29,446 bases of DNA from a virus, in IMG/VR virus record IMGVR_UViG_3300017755_000061, positions 1 through 29,446 of that record, one strand, 5' to 3'. This document shows positions 21,616 through 28,793 of this stretch, one piece after another (position 1 is the stretch's first letter; each line of letters begins with the position of its first letter). A program made the translations under genes and the position numbers. Below the pieces are notes generated by a model, which saw only the letters and a program-made list of their open reading frames with translations, made no database searches and was not told the DNA's origin.

Positions 21616-21813
21616 TTAGTTTTGTTTAGTTGGTTTGTTTAAATATTTCCATTCTTTAATTGTGCAATCTTCAGGTGTTCGATTCCCACATCGCCACTCT
21701 TTAACATACTCACAATACTCATCATATTGAGCATTGATTTGCATTTCAATCATTGAATCTCTGTCAAGTTGTTGTGGTCTTGAACCTAGTAATAGTCTTT
21801 TAATTAATCCCAT
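21616..21813 (-). CDS. Small unknown early protein
   Basis: The start at 21813 is chosen because the 17-base segment before and over it (AAAAAACAAAACAATGG) is identical to that of the neighbouring gene at 21973. This gives 65 residues (MGLIKRLLLGSRPQQLDRDS) with a basic N-terminal helix and a Cys/Trp-bearing C-terminal half (EYVKEWRCGNRTPEDC). A longer in-frame start at 21870 lies inside the upstream gene. Function unknown; likely an early host-takeover protein by position. Confidence 0.65.
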   Translation of the reverse strand: MGLIKRLLLGSRPQQLDRDSMIEMQINAQYDEYCEYVKEWRCGNRTPEDCTIKEWKYLNKPTKQN

Positions 21814-21973
21814 TGTTTTGTTTTTTAAGTGTGTTTTTAAATGCTGAATTAAATGCTCTAAGATGTGCATAGGATTCTACAAGTAGTTTGCCTGTTGGAG
21901 TAAAATATTCTTCATGTGACATCTCATCAATGTGCTTTTTAATATCCTGTAGTATTTTATCTGTTGTTTCCAT
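21800..21973 (-). CDS. Small unknown early protein
   Basis: The start at 21973 is supported by the shared A-rich leader (AAAAAACAAAACAATGG, 21986-21970). It gives 57 residues (METTDKILQDIKKHIDEMSH; then YFTPTGKLLVESYAHLRAFN). The protein is helical with no membrane segment, and its 3' end overlaps the next gene by 14 bases. I do not recognise it. The ORF extends upstream to another ATG (22009) without the leader. Confidence 0.65.
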   Translation of the reverse strand: METTDKILQDIKKHIDEMSHEEYFTPTGKLLVESYAHLRAFNSAFKNTLKKQNNGIN

Positions 21974-22005
21974 TGTTTTGTTTTTTGTAAATGTATTAAT
22001 ATTTT

Positions 22006-22344
22006 TCAATAAGGTCTAATTATTGGACAAGTTTCGTTCTTATAAGGATTGTGTTTAGCATTATCCTCTTCGCATATCCTGTCTAGTTCGTCATCATCAA
22101 AAGCCTTAAACTCTTCTTTATCTTTATCACTCAATTTATCGTATAACCAATTTGGAAAAATAAACCAATGACTATCTGTTGACTCTTCAAATCTATATTC
22201 CGTATGCTTCTTAGATAAGAATAGCATATTGCTTGAATACTTGCTATAAGTTATTGCATAGGCTTTCTCTGTATCGCAATTCTTGATATACTGATTGCTA
22301 TCTGCTCTCAGCATTTTCTTATCGCTTAGTTTAACTATTTTCAT
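22006..22344 (-). CDS. Small acidic unknown early protein
   Basis: The start at 22344 is supported by a 19-base segment over the start codon that is identical to one at the upstream gene (22341-22359 and 22487-22505). It gives 112 residues (MKIVKLSDKKMLRADSNQYI). It has a Trp/Phe-rich middle (DSHWFIFPNWLYDKLSDKDK) and a very acidic C-terminal part (FKAFDDDELDRICEEDNAKH). Strong negative charge in a small early protein can indicate DNA mimicry or host-protein inhibition, but this is speculation. No family recognised. Confidence 0.7.
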   Translation of the reverse strand: MKIVKLSDKKMLRADSNQYIKNCDTEKAYAITYSKYSSNMLFLSKKHTEYRFEESTDSHWFIFPNWLYDKLSDKDKEEFKAFDDDELDRICEEDNAKHNPYKNETCPIIRPY

Positions 22345-22359
22345 AATTTCTAGTTGTTT
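22341..22359 (-). promoter_or_regulatory. Duplicated translation-start leader, copy 2
   Basis: Minus strand AAACAACTAGAAATTATGA, ending in the start codon of the 112-residue gene. All 19 bases match copy 1 at 22487-22505. No Shine-Dalgarno sequence is present; A-rich leaders of this sort are usual in Bacteroidota. Confidence 0.7.
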
Positions 22360-22490
22360 AGGGTTAAACATATAAAGTATCCGAAAGGAAGTTTTATAGA
22401 GTAAACTTTTGCATTCTCATTTTGATAAACTAAAGTAAAAGTTTTAGCTTGGTTGAAAGTTTTTGCGAATTTTGCGATTTTGATTGTCAT
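22350..22490 (-). CDS. First early gene, small unknown protein
   Basis: The ATG at 22490 gives 46 residues (MTIKIAKFAKTFNQAKTFTL; then VYQNENAKVYSIKLPFGYFI and CLTLNN). It is basic at the N-terminus with strand-like hydrophobic residues after it. The start carries the 19-base leader duplicated at the next gene. It is the first gene after the terminator at 22572-22600 and so probably opens the early operon. Function unknown. Confidence 0.65.
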   Translation of the reverse strand: MTIKIAKFAKTFNQAKTFTLVYQNENAKVYSIKLPFGYFICLTLNN

Positions 22491-22505
22491 AATTTCTAGT
22501 TGTTT
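22487..22505 (-). promoter_or_regulatory. Duplicated translation-start leader, copy 1
   Basis: The same 19 bases as at 22341-22359, here ending at the ATG of the first early gene. A TAGATTTG element (22528-22521) lies about 30 bases upstream, but no TTTG box sits at the expected 19-21 bases from it, so I do not call it a promoter. Confidence 0.7.
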
Positions 22506-22571
22506 GGTTTTTGTATTCTACAAATCTACATTATTTTGCTTTATAAAAAAACTTTTCACAAAGAATCTTTC

Positions 22572-22600
22572 AAAAAAAAAGAGCCTCATCTGTGAAGCCC
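22572..22600 (-). terminator. Rho-independent terminator closing the lysis/late operon
   Basis: An 8-bp stem (arms 22581-22588 and 22593-22600, two G-U pairs on the minus-strand RNA, 4-base loop) is followed by nine T residues (A tract 22572-22580). It lies 22 bases after the metallophosphoesterase stop and marks the boundary between the late and early transcription units. Confidence 0.9.
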
Positions 22601-22622
22601 TTACTATTGGGGGGATTGTAAT

Positions 22623-23702
22623 CTAAAAATAATGTGTCAACCTTGCCACTTGTCCTGTGTCAAACTCATGAATAAAAGCCTCAACTGCTTTTGGTGAACC
22701 TGTGAATCCTTTTCTTGAATGCCATGAATCTGCTGAACTTGGACTTCTTAAATACTCTACTGTTACCCCAATGAAATCCTTTCCATCTCTCCATTTATGT
22801 TTTACTTTATGATGTATATGATGTAAATACCAATACCTAAACTTAGTTGATGCCCAATCTTCTGCTTTTTCTTGAGCCATTAGCAATGGTAGGTCATTCA
22901 TCTTAGCACCATCACCATGCTCTAAGCCTATTAAGTTGCTTCCCCACTTGTAATATTTACGATGACTTACCGATGCGTCTACTGATACATCATCACAGTT
23001 CCTAAACCAAGCCTTTAATGAATGTGCTAGATGAAAACCTGATTGATAGTCATGATTTGACATAGAATGCACACAATCAACAGGAGCAATCTCTCTAAGC
23101 ATCTCAACGCATTTAACATATAGCTTCAATGCTATCTCATAATGCTCCCACCATTTGCCATCAGCATCTTGTGGGGTTCCTTTTGTAGTTGTGTTGTAAA
23201 CATTATCTACATGAAGAACGTCATTGCCAATGCAGAACAATACTCTGTCAATATCAAAGCCTTTAGACTTATGTATTAAGCCTTGCACACCTTTAATAAC
23301 TCTTGTAACTGCTATAGGAATGTTATAATCTTCACCTGTTTCCTCTTCATTAGCATACTTACCTATATGTATGTCTGCAGGATTTATAACTAGCAGATGT
23401 CTACCAACTTTGTGTTTAATCTTCTCATACTTTGGAGAATGCTCTGATATAAATTTGTGAACCTGACCTAGTACATCATTTTCATTAATGAGTTGTTCTT
23501 TAGTGACAATTGAAAATCTAGCTTCACCACCTGCGTTTTGCCAATGCTTTACACTTACAACATCTTTTTTTGGAATACCTCTTTCATTTAGATATTGGTC
23601 TAATACAGAATTATGATTTATATTGTCAATTCCTTTTGCTCTGTACTCCAATATTAGATTCAACTCATCGTCTGAAAGTCTAGGTCTATATTGTTTACTC
23701 AT
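22623..23702 (-). CDS. Calcineurin-like metallophosphoesterase
   Basis: This 359-residue protein has the metal-binding motifs of the family in order: DIHIG (in LLVINPADIHIGKY), GND (in CIGNDVLHVDN), NHD (SMSNHDYQSG), HGD (IGLEHGDGAK) and HHIHH (YWYLHHIHHKVKHK). An N-terminal helical region (residues about 1-60, LSDDELNLILEYRAKGID) resembles a DNA-binding extension. Similar phage proteins are annotated as metallophosphoesterases of unknown substrate; a nuclease or nucleotide phosphatase is possible. It overlaps the small membrane gene upstream by 4 bases and precedes a strong terminator. Confidence 0.85.
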   Translation of the reverse strand: MSKQYRPRLSDDELNLILEYRAKGIDNINHNSVLDQYLNERGIPKKDVVSVKHWQNAGGEARFSIVTKEQLINENDVLGQVHKFISEHSPKYEKIKHKVGRHLLVINPADIHIGKYANEEETGEDYNIPIAVTRVIKGVQGLIHKSKGFDIDRVLFCIGNDVLHVDNVYNTTTKGTPQDADGKWWEHYEIALKLYVKCVEMLREIAPVDCVHSMSNHDYQSGFHLAHSLKAWFRNCDDVSVDASVSHRKYYKWGSNLIGLEHGDGAKMNDLPLLMAQEKAEDWASTKFRYWYLHHIHHKVKHKWRDGKDFIGVTVEYLRSPSSADSWHSRKGFTGSPKAVEAFIHEFDTGQVARLTHYF

Positions 23703-23917
23703 GCTTTAGAAAATACTGTGAAACATAATGGTAGTATAGCTATAAAACTTAGTATGACATTAAATTCAGTTAAGCCACTTACTGCCATATCAGAAACTGC
23801 AGCAGTAACTAACAAGCCACTTACTGACCTTTTAGCACTCCATTTTTTTTGTCTTTGCCCTTCTTTAAATACTTCACTTATTTTACCTAAAGAATTTGCA
23901 ACTGCTTTGACTCCCAT
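23699..23917 (-). CDS. Small membrane protein of the lysis region
   Basis: This 72-residue protein has a basic, soluble N-terminus (MGVKAVANSLGKISEVFKEG) and two hydrophobic segments (about 33-48, SGLLVTAAVSDMAVSG, and about 52-70, FNVILSFIAILPLCFTVFS). It fits a small phage membrane protein such as a holin or holin accessory. It lies in a run of short membrane proteins around the endolysin gene, overlaps the metallophosphoesterase gene by 4 bases, and begins directly after the stop of the next gene. Confidence 0.65.
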   Translation of the reverse strand: MGVKAVANSLGKISEVFKEGQRQKKWSAKRSVSGLLVTAAVSDMAVSGLTEFNVILSFIAILPLCFTVFSKA

Positions 23918-24076
23918 TTACTTTAATTTATCTTTAATAAAAAAGTTAATAAGATTATCTAGTTTTGCAAAAATGGCATTGTCTTTTTCTGTGGGAGTTA
24001 AGTTTACAATCACTTTAGCAAATGCCAAAGCTGCTATAATAACTTCACCCCAATTTGATGCAATAAATTCAATCAT
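23918..24076 (-). CDS. Holin-like membrane protein
   Basis: The ATG at 24076 gives 52 residues (MIEFIASNWGEVIIAALAFA, then KVIVNLTPTEKDNAIF and a basic end). One membrane segment followed by LTPTEKDN, with a W near the N-terminus, is a pattern I associate with r1t-type holin-like small proteins. It would pair with the nearby peptidase endolysin. Its stop adjoins the next gene's ATG. Holin role inferred from size, membrane segment and position. Confidence 0.65.
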   Translation of the reverse strand: MIEFIASNWGEVIIAALAFAKVIVNLTPTEKDNAIFAKLDNLINFFIKDKLK

Positions 24077-24203
24077 AATAAATGTCTAAACAAATGAATA
24101 AAAATGGTAAATATAAATAATGACCTATGCCATCATCATGCTTTTGTGTATATACTCCTATGAGTATGCCTGTATAAAAACCTAGATTAAGAACCCAATT
24201 CAT
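24069..24203 (-). CDS. Small two-segment membrane protein
   Basis: The ATG at 24203 overlaps the endolysin stop by one base (TGATG), so translation is likely coupled. It gives 44 residues (MNWVLNLGFYTGILIGVYTQ; then HYLYLPFLFICLDIYYD) with two hydrophobic segments separated by KHDDG. Possible holin, antiholin or superinfection protein; there is no family evidence. Confidence 0.6.
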   Translation of the reverse strand: MNWVLNLGFYTGILIGVYTQKHDDGIGHYLYLPFLFICLDIYYD

Positions 24204-24553
24204 CAATACATCCACATTACTTCTTGAGGGAGTTCCATATCACAATCTACATGGATAAAGGTCTTTGCAACTCCTATTCTTGTAAATCCTGCACTTATTA
24301 AAGCCTCTAACATAATAAGTCTTTGAAATGAACTAACACAAGCAATGTCAACTGCATTACCTCTTAAATGAGCTGAATTAGGTTTTCCTCCTGCTTCCTT
24401 ATTTTTAGATTCCGACCTCCAAGTGCTAGTCAAAGTAAATGGTATATCTGCTTCTTCTCTCGCATTTTCTAACATCTGTAATAGTTTTGGATTCATCTTA
24501 TCAAAACAATTAATACTATCACAAGTAAACTCTGATTCTTTAAAATATTTCAT
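24203..24553 (-). CDS. Peptidase M15 endolysin
   Basis: This 116-residue protein matches the M15 (D-Ala-D-Ala carboxypeptidase/L-Ala-D-Glu peptidase-type) fold: R46 in TLTSTWRS, the zinc motif S60-A-H62-L-R-G-N-A-V-D69 and the second site FIHVD with H101 and D103. It would cut peptide cross-links in peptidoglycan to release progeny. There is no signal peptide or cell-wall binding domain, so export must depend on a holin. It sits among small membrane genes and overlaps neighbours by 1-4 bases. Confidence 0.9.
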   Translation of the reverse strand: MKYFKESEFTCDSINCFDKMNPKLLQMLENAREEADIPFTLTSTWRSESKNKEAGGKPNSAHLRGNAVDIACVSSFQRLIMLEALISAGFTRIGVAKTFIHVDCDMELPQEVMWMY

Positions 24554-24795
24554 TTATATATTTCTCTTTTTAAACCTTCAATCTCTAATTGTAACAACTC
24601 TATATCTTTGACTATGTTGTCGTATTTGTATTGGAACTCAATCTTTGAAATACTTGCTTCAGGTAATCTTTTAGCTTCATCAATATCTTTTTGCAATACA
24701 ATATACTCACCAATTAATAATATTAAACCTGCTGCAATAGCAAAAAAAGTCTTTACACTAATTATAAAAGTTTGGTCTTGTATTTCTTTACTCAT
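24550..24795 (-). CDS. Membrane-anchored coiled-coil protein (spanin-like)
   Basis: This 81-residue protein has a short cytoplasmic end, one membrane segment (about residues 12-34, TFFAIAAGLILLIGEYIVLQ) and a charged coiled coil (IEFQYKYDNIVKDIELLQLE then IEGLKREIYK). This layout equals that of an inner-membrane spanin (Rz type), which would help rupture the outer membrane of a Gram-negative host. No matching outer-membrane lipoprotein (Rz1) frame was seen inside it, so this is a tentative call. It overlaps the endolysin gene by 4 bases. Confidence 0.55.
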   Translation of the reverse strand: MSKEIQDQTFIISVKTFFAIAAGLILLIGEYIVLQKDIDEAKRLPEASISKIEFQYKYDNIVKDIELLQLEIEGLKREIYK

Positions 24796-24934
24796 TACGC
24801 AACTTTTTTATATTATATAATAAAGCAGTAACTAGAACTAAAACAGTCAGCACTTGTTCAACACCCATAAATGATATGCTTATTGCACTAAAATTTATAC
24901 TATTAAATATTAAAGTGTCAACTCTTTCGTTCAT
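24788..24934 (-). CDS. Small single-pass membrane protein
   Basis: The ATG at 24934 gives 48 residues (MNERVDTLIFNSINFSAISI; then GVEQVLTVLVLVTALLYNIK) with a membrane segment at about 24-42 and a basic C-terminus. It overlaps its neighbours by 17 and 8 bases. One of the small lysis-region membrane proteins; the precise role is unknown. Confidence 0.6.
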   Translation of the reverse strand: MNERVDTLIFNSINFSAISISFMGVEQVLTVLVLVTALLYNIKKLRNE

Positions 24935-25001
24935 TACTTTTAATTTTAGCTAGGTAAGTTTTTAGCTTTTTAATGTTCTTAGCTTTTGGTTTGTAACCCA
25001 T
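24918..25001 (-). CDS. Very small basic peptide
   Basis: The ATG at 25001 overlaps the stop of the connector gene as TAATG, a coupling arrangement. It encodes 27 residues (MGYKPKAKNIKKLKTYLAKI then KSNERKS), highly basic and helical. It may be a genuine small gene or a coupling/leader peptide. Evidence is the start geometry and composition only. Confidence 0.45.
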   Translation of the reverse strand: MGYKPKAKNIKKLKTYLAKIKSNERKS

Positions 25002-25513
25002 TAATCTATTTTAATTCCAGGATTAAAAGCATTACTAATTGGTTCAATATCAGAATTAGCATTTGTAGAGTATTCAGGAAATGAACCTGTTTTATATATT
25101 AGATAATCTATAATCCTCTGACCATAAAACTCAGCCGAATCCATTTGTTTTCTTATCAACCAATCAACATCTGTCTTACTTGCTGCAGTTCCGTTTTCAC
25201 TATTCTTTTGAGTTATAGAACCATTTGCAATTTTATACGATATAAATGGAAGAGCCTCAACAATAGCATAATGAACTAAAGCATCTTGAATGTAATCATC
25301 TACTAGAATTTTATACTCGCCTGTTAAAGATGCTCCATTTGTTCCCTTAATATCGTTCTCTAGCTTTTCATACAACTTTGTTCCTAAAATAGCTTGTAAG
25401 TGCTTATCTTGTGAAATCTTAACAAATGGTAATAAATACTCTGTATCTATATTGTAGTTAAGTGCAGTTGATGTTTTTAACCTGTCCTCTGATATGAATA
25501 AAACTGTTGCCAT
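25001..25513 (-). CDS. Head-tail connector-like protein
   Basis: This 170-residue, mostly helical protein is encoded immediately after the portal gene (stop and start adjacent). It has LFISEDRLKTSTALNYNIDT, LLPFVKISQDKHLQAILGTK, YIQDALVHYAIVEALPFISY and a C-terminal helix FYGQRIIDYLIYKTG, with a Gly/Ser/Asn-rich linker between. This fits Bacteroidota phage connector or head-completion proteins of the DUF6712 kind, as I recall. It would form the ring below the portal. Confidence 0.7.
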   Translation of the reverse strand: MATVLFISEDRLKTSTALNYNIDTEYLLPFVKISQDKHLQAILGTKLYEKLENDIKGTNGASLTGEYKILVDDYIQDALVHYAIVEALPFISYKIANGSITQKNSENGTAASKTDVDWLIRKQMDSAEFYGQRIIDYLIYKTGSFPEYSTNANSDIEPISNAFNPGIKID

Positions 25514-27850
25514 CTATTTATTTTTTAAACTTCCTCTTGATGGAGTTGTGATAGGAGCAATTGCCTCCTCTCCTTTTTGTTTAACATAAGGATTATTTCC
25601 AACTCTTTTTTCATTTGTCATTCCTTCGTTTGGTAAAAATTTACCAGCCTGTTGTTTTCTAAAGTATATTCTTCTCATCCAACCATGATAACAGTAGACA
25701 CCACCTTTATAGGTAAACAAATCGTATGTGCTTCTACCTTTCGGTGCAAATTGACCATTAACTCCATCTCTACCCATCTTCTTAATATCCTCGTATCTAA
25801 ATTCAATACCTGAACTTGCCATCATCATCATTTCTGTACAAAATGGTCTGCTTGAATTTTTAGGTGTTTTAGTTGTAGTTTTTGTGTAAGCATACCTTAC
25901 CTTGTATAAACCTTTATCACCCCATTTAGATTTGTCATCAGGATTTGCATCAGATTCGTTTGCTGACCTAGCAAAGTATTCTTTTTTACTATACTCAGAT
26001 TTTTCTACATTTTCAATCTCTTGTACTTTTCTTTCTGACCAAGCAAAACCTGCATCTCCACCCCATAAAAGCCAAGCTATCTTTCCTCTTGATGGATAAC
26101 CTTCATCGCCACTTTTGTAACCTTTACCACCTTTAGTTGCTTTTTCATGTCTACTAAAAAATGAGTACATCCTTTTAATTGTATCTATAGACAAATTTTT
26201 ACCATTTGATATATCCCTTGCTCTAGCAACTCCAACCTCTGTACCCCCTCTACCATACTCTCTTCTTAACTCTAAACCTCTAGCTGCTTCTGAAACCATT
26301 TCATTTGTTGGCTTAGTGTCAATTTCATCTAATGTTTTAAAGTTGTGAAAATTATCTTTGCTAGTATCTATTAACTCTTCATGCACTAAATCCCATTCAT
26401 CATCATTGTTAATTTCTCCATATATCTTTAATTCCTCAAGCAACTCCTCAGACTTTTTATCATCTAAAAATGGTCTTGTATCTTTTTTGGAAAACTCTAC
26501 TTCATTTCTGCAACCACAGGTTACATTTTCTAATTTCTCAATAACTTGCTTTGCTTGATTATGGTCTTTAAAAGGCATATATCTAACAGTTCCGTCAATT
26601 GTGTGTTCATGATAACCTGAACCACCTAACCTTTTTGCTTCTGCTTCTGCTTCTTCTATGTTGTCGTACAAAGGTAACTCAATGTTATCAGTTATGACTG
26701 TAGCAACTTTTGACAATTTAACACCTGTTTCTTTTTCTCTAGTTTCTTCTGTCAAGTCATCAATATCTTCTGCAAACTCAATAGGTTGTAAAGTCTTAAA
26801 GTAAACATCTAAGTGAATACCATTAACTGCAAGAACCTCATCAATAGCTGCTAAGATTAAATTCTGCTTTGGCTTGATAACTGTGTTGTCGAACAACTGA
26901 CTTGCCACCTTTATCTCTTCAGCATTATTTCCTAATCCTGTTTTGTCTTTAATACCAAACAACATGGGAGATGTTACCCTGTGACCTACTAGAATTTTCT
27001 TTGTAGCTTCTTCAGATAAGAACTTATATTGCTCTGCTGCTTCTGATATAGGTATTTGTTCAATAGTTGTAGCTTGTACTGCGTTATCATTAAATGATAA
27101 AACAAACTTCTTTCCATTTGTAGAGGTAAACTTTTGTGTAATCTTTCTCTCAATAGTATCTTGCTCCTCTTTTGTTGGAGTACCATTGTTAAAGTTTAGC
27201 ATCATGCTAGGGGCAAATCCTTGTTGGATATTCGTCAGGTGATAGTTACCTATTTCCTCATCAATTTCAGACCATTGTATAGAACCCTGATAATCTACAG
27301 GAGAAAAGTAAAAGAATCCCGGTGAATAAGGATGAATAATTAATATTTGAGTATCACTAGACTTTCTTTTGCCATTAAAAGCATCGTACCTTATAGGCTT
27401 ATACTTGTCTTTTCTAAATTGCATCCAATCATCAGAGTAATAATACCCTTGTATCTCCCCATCAATTGCTTTTTCAGGTCTTAGGTTTTGTATTGGTAGA
27501 TGCTTTGCCTTCTTTATTTCTGTTTTTCCTTTGTTCCAAACAATACAAAAACAAGCCTGTCCCATTAACTTTAAATCAAGGGACACTTTTCTTACATCTT
27601 CATTTCTAAATATAAGTTGCATTTTAGCGTAGTCTAAAGGTTTTTTATCTGCATTGGTAGCCTCAAGACCTTGACCATAAATCATCTCTCCTATACCTGT
27701 TATAATAGCGTTATTTACGGCACTACCATTAAACCTGTCAATAAGAAATTGATAGTAATTATTATCTTTGCCGTATTCAACCCATTCCCTTGCAGGATTC
27801 TCCTCAATTTTTGGAGTTGTATAGGATGCCATGTTTACTAAATTAATCAT
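25514..27850 (-). CDS. Portal protein fused to extra C-terminal domains
   Basis: The 778 residues divide in three. Residues 1-380 form the portal (VDYQGSIQWSEIDEEIGNYH; MLFGIKDKTGLGNNAEEIKV; helical wing and stem), which docks the terminase and passes DNA. Residues about 408-505 are a linker with GGSGYHEH and VTCGCRNE. Residues about 520-605 hold a conserved-looking module, AARGLELRREYGRGGTEVGV then GYPSRGKIAWLLWGGDAG. Residues about 667-740 have RPFCTEMMMMASSG then YKGGVYCYHGWMRRIYFRK, resembling the C-terminal part of MuF-like head proteins. Portals are usually 400-600 residues, so this is a fusion or a large extension. A second ATG at M7 (27832) is an alternative start. Confidence 0.85.
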   Translation of the reverse strand: MINLVNMASYTTPKIEENPAREWVEYGKDNNYYQFLIDRFNGSAVNNAIITGIGEMIYGQGLEATNADKKPLDYAKMQLIFRNEDVRKVSLDLKLMGQACFCIVWNKGKTEIKKAKHLPIQNLRPEKAIDGEIQGYYYSDDWMQFRKDKYKPIRYDAFNGKRKSSDTQILIIHPYSPGFFYFSPVDYQGSIQWSEIDEEIGNYHLTNIQQGFAPSMMLNFNNGTPTKEEQDTIERKITQKFTSTNGKKFVLSFNDNAVQATTIEQIPISEAAEQYKFLSEEATKKILVGHRVTSPMLFGIKDKTGLGNNAEEIKVASQLFDNTVIKPKQNLILAAIDEVLAVNGIHLDVYFKTLQPIEFAEDIDDLTEETREKETGVKLSKVATVITDNIELPLYDNIEEAEAEAKRLGGSGYHEHTIDGTVRYMPFKDHNQAKQVIEKLENVTCGCRNEVEFSKKDTRPFLDDKKSEELLEELKIYGEINNDDEWDLVHEELIDTSKDNFHNFKTLDEIDTKPTNEMVSEAARGLELRREYGRGGTEVGVARARDISNGKNLSIDTIKRMYSFFSRHEKATKGGKGYKSGDEGYPSRGKIAWLLWGGDAGFAWSERKVQEIENVEKSEYSKKEYFARSANESDANPDDKSKWGDKGLYKVRYAYTKTTTKTPKNSSRPFCTEMMMMASSGIEFRYEDIKKMGRDGVNGQFAPKGRSTYDLFTYKGGVYCYHGWMRRIYFRKQQAGKFLPNEGMTNEKRVGNNPYVKQKGEEAIAPITTPSRGSLKNK

Positions 27851-27853
27851 ATC

Positions 27854-28246
27854 TTATTCTTTAAAATAAACGTAATTTTGTGTTGTTGGATTTGCATACT
27901 GCGTATATGTAACCTCACTTGCACCATCAACAATCATTGTTCCTTGCCACCTTAAACCTAAAACAACTGCATTAGTTGGGTCAATATTTGTGTCGTTAGT
28001 TTGCTCATAAACAACTAAGTTATAAAAGGAGTTTAATTTCAGATTATCAAATTGTGGTGATAGTGTTCTTGGTAAAAATTTTATTGCTCTTTGATTTGCA
28101 GATGCCACAGGTATAACTTTATAAGTTGCAACTCTAGTTTGGTCGTTAATAACACCTATCAAAAAATAATTGGATGTAGGATTTGTACATTGATTGTATA
28201 TGTTCAATGTTAAATTATTACCTGCATTATTCACCCAATGCTCCAT
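27854..28246 (-). CDS. Structural-type unknown protein
   Basis: This 130-residue beta-rich protein starts MEHWVNNAGNNLTLNIYNQC and has FLIGVINDQTRVATYKVIPV, KLNSFYNLVVYEQTND and GLRWQGTMIVDGASEVTY. The Asn/Thr/Val-rich strand pattern matches small virion proteins found near portal genes in marine Bacteroidota phages in my memory. It is 3 bases from the portal start. Function is unknown; decoration or adaptor protein is plausible. Confidence 0.6.
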   Translation of the reverse strand: MEHWVNNAGNNLTLNIYNQCTNPTSNYFLIGVINDQTRVATYKVIPVASANQRAIKFLPRTLSPQFDNLKLNSFYNLVVYEQTNDTNIDPTNAVVLGLRWQGTMIVDGASEVTYTQYANPTTQNYVYFKE

Positions 28247-28435
28247 TTATTTTTTTCGTTTTTTAATTAATGTAGAATGTACTTCACAATTTCTTTTTTT
28301 AGCATACCATTCAGCAAAATCTTTTGCGTCTTCATCACTATTAAAGTATTTTGTAATAGTAACATCATCTCCATCAACATGAGTAACTTTGTAAGTGTGT
28401 GAGTATTTCAATTTTATTTTGTCTAAATATATCAT
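28247..28435 (-). CDS. Small unknown protein
   Basis: This 62-residue basic protein (MIYLDKIKLKYSHTYKVTHV; then DDVTITKYFNSDEDAKDFAE; ends STLIKKRKK) looks like a small alpha/beta fold with a beta hairpin and one helix. It overlaps its upstream neighbour by 4 bases (ATGA). No family recognised. Confidence 0.6.
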   Translation of the reverse strand: MIYLDKIKLKYSHTYKVTHVDGDDVTITKYFNSDEDAKDFAEWYAKKRNCEVHSTLIKKRKK

Positions 28436-28788
28436 ATTTCATCTGATGTGTTATCACTAATAAACTTTGATGCTTCTGTTGCACTCATTAAACTATTCTT
28501 AGGATAAGCCAAGCCTTCACCTAATTTTATTAAAGCACTTGTTTCTCCTTGCTTCCAACTTACTTCTAGTTCTACAATATAATATTCAGAACTATCTATT
28601 GTAACTACAGGAACTGCACCAAACTTTTGTAAATTATATGCTCCTAATTCTTTAAAGGTAGGATGTAGTGTTTCTACAAACTCACCTTCTTCATCGTAAG
28701 ATGGTATGCCATAGGTTGCAACTAATTCAATAGGAATCTTTGCGTTGTAAGTTGTTGTGTTAAGACACATATATACGTTTCCTCTCAT
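28432..28788 (-). CDS. Unknown structural-region protein
   Basis: This 118-residue protein (MRGNVYMCLNTTTYNAKIPI; SYDEEGEFVETLHPTFKELG; VEVS-type strands in YYIVELEVSWKQGETSALIK) has alternating strands and an acidic end. It is encoded 5 bases after the lectin-like gene and before two further small proteins and the portal. Possible virion accessory protein; no specific motif seen. Confidence 0.6.
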   Translation of the reverse strand: MRGNVYMCLNTTTYNAKIPIELVATYGIPSYDEEGEFVETLHPTFKELGAYNLQKFGAVPVVTIDSSEYYIVELEVSWKQGETSALIKLGEGLAYPKNSLMSATEASKFISDNTSDEI

Positions 28789-28793
28789 AGTAA

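Noticed and set aside
21676-21695. A T-arm-like sequence (GTTCGATTCCCAC) suggesting another tRNA
   Set aside because: The neighbouring bases form no acceptor, D or anticodon stem, and the segment is coding for the 65-residue protein.
22521-22528. TAGATTTG as the early promoter
   Set aside because: It is well placed before the first early gene but lacks a -33 box at the expected spacing, so it is left uncalled.
26989-27186. Minus-strand open frame of 65 codons inside the portal gene
   Set aside because: It is out of frame with the portal, has no leader, and its composition looks like a shadow of the portal codons.
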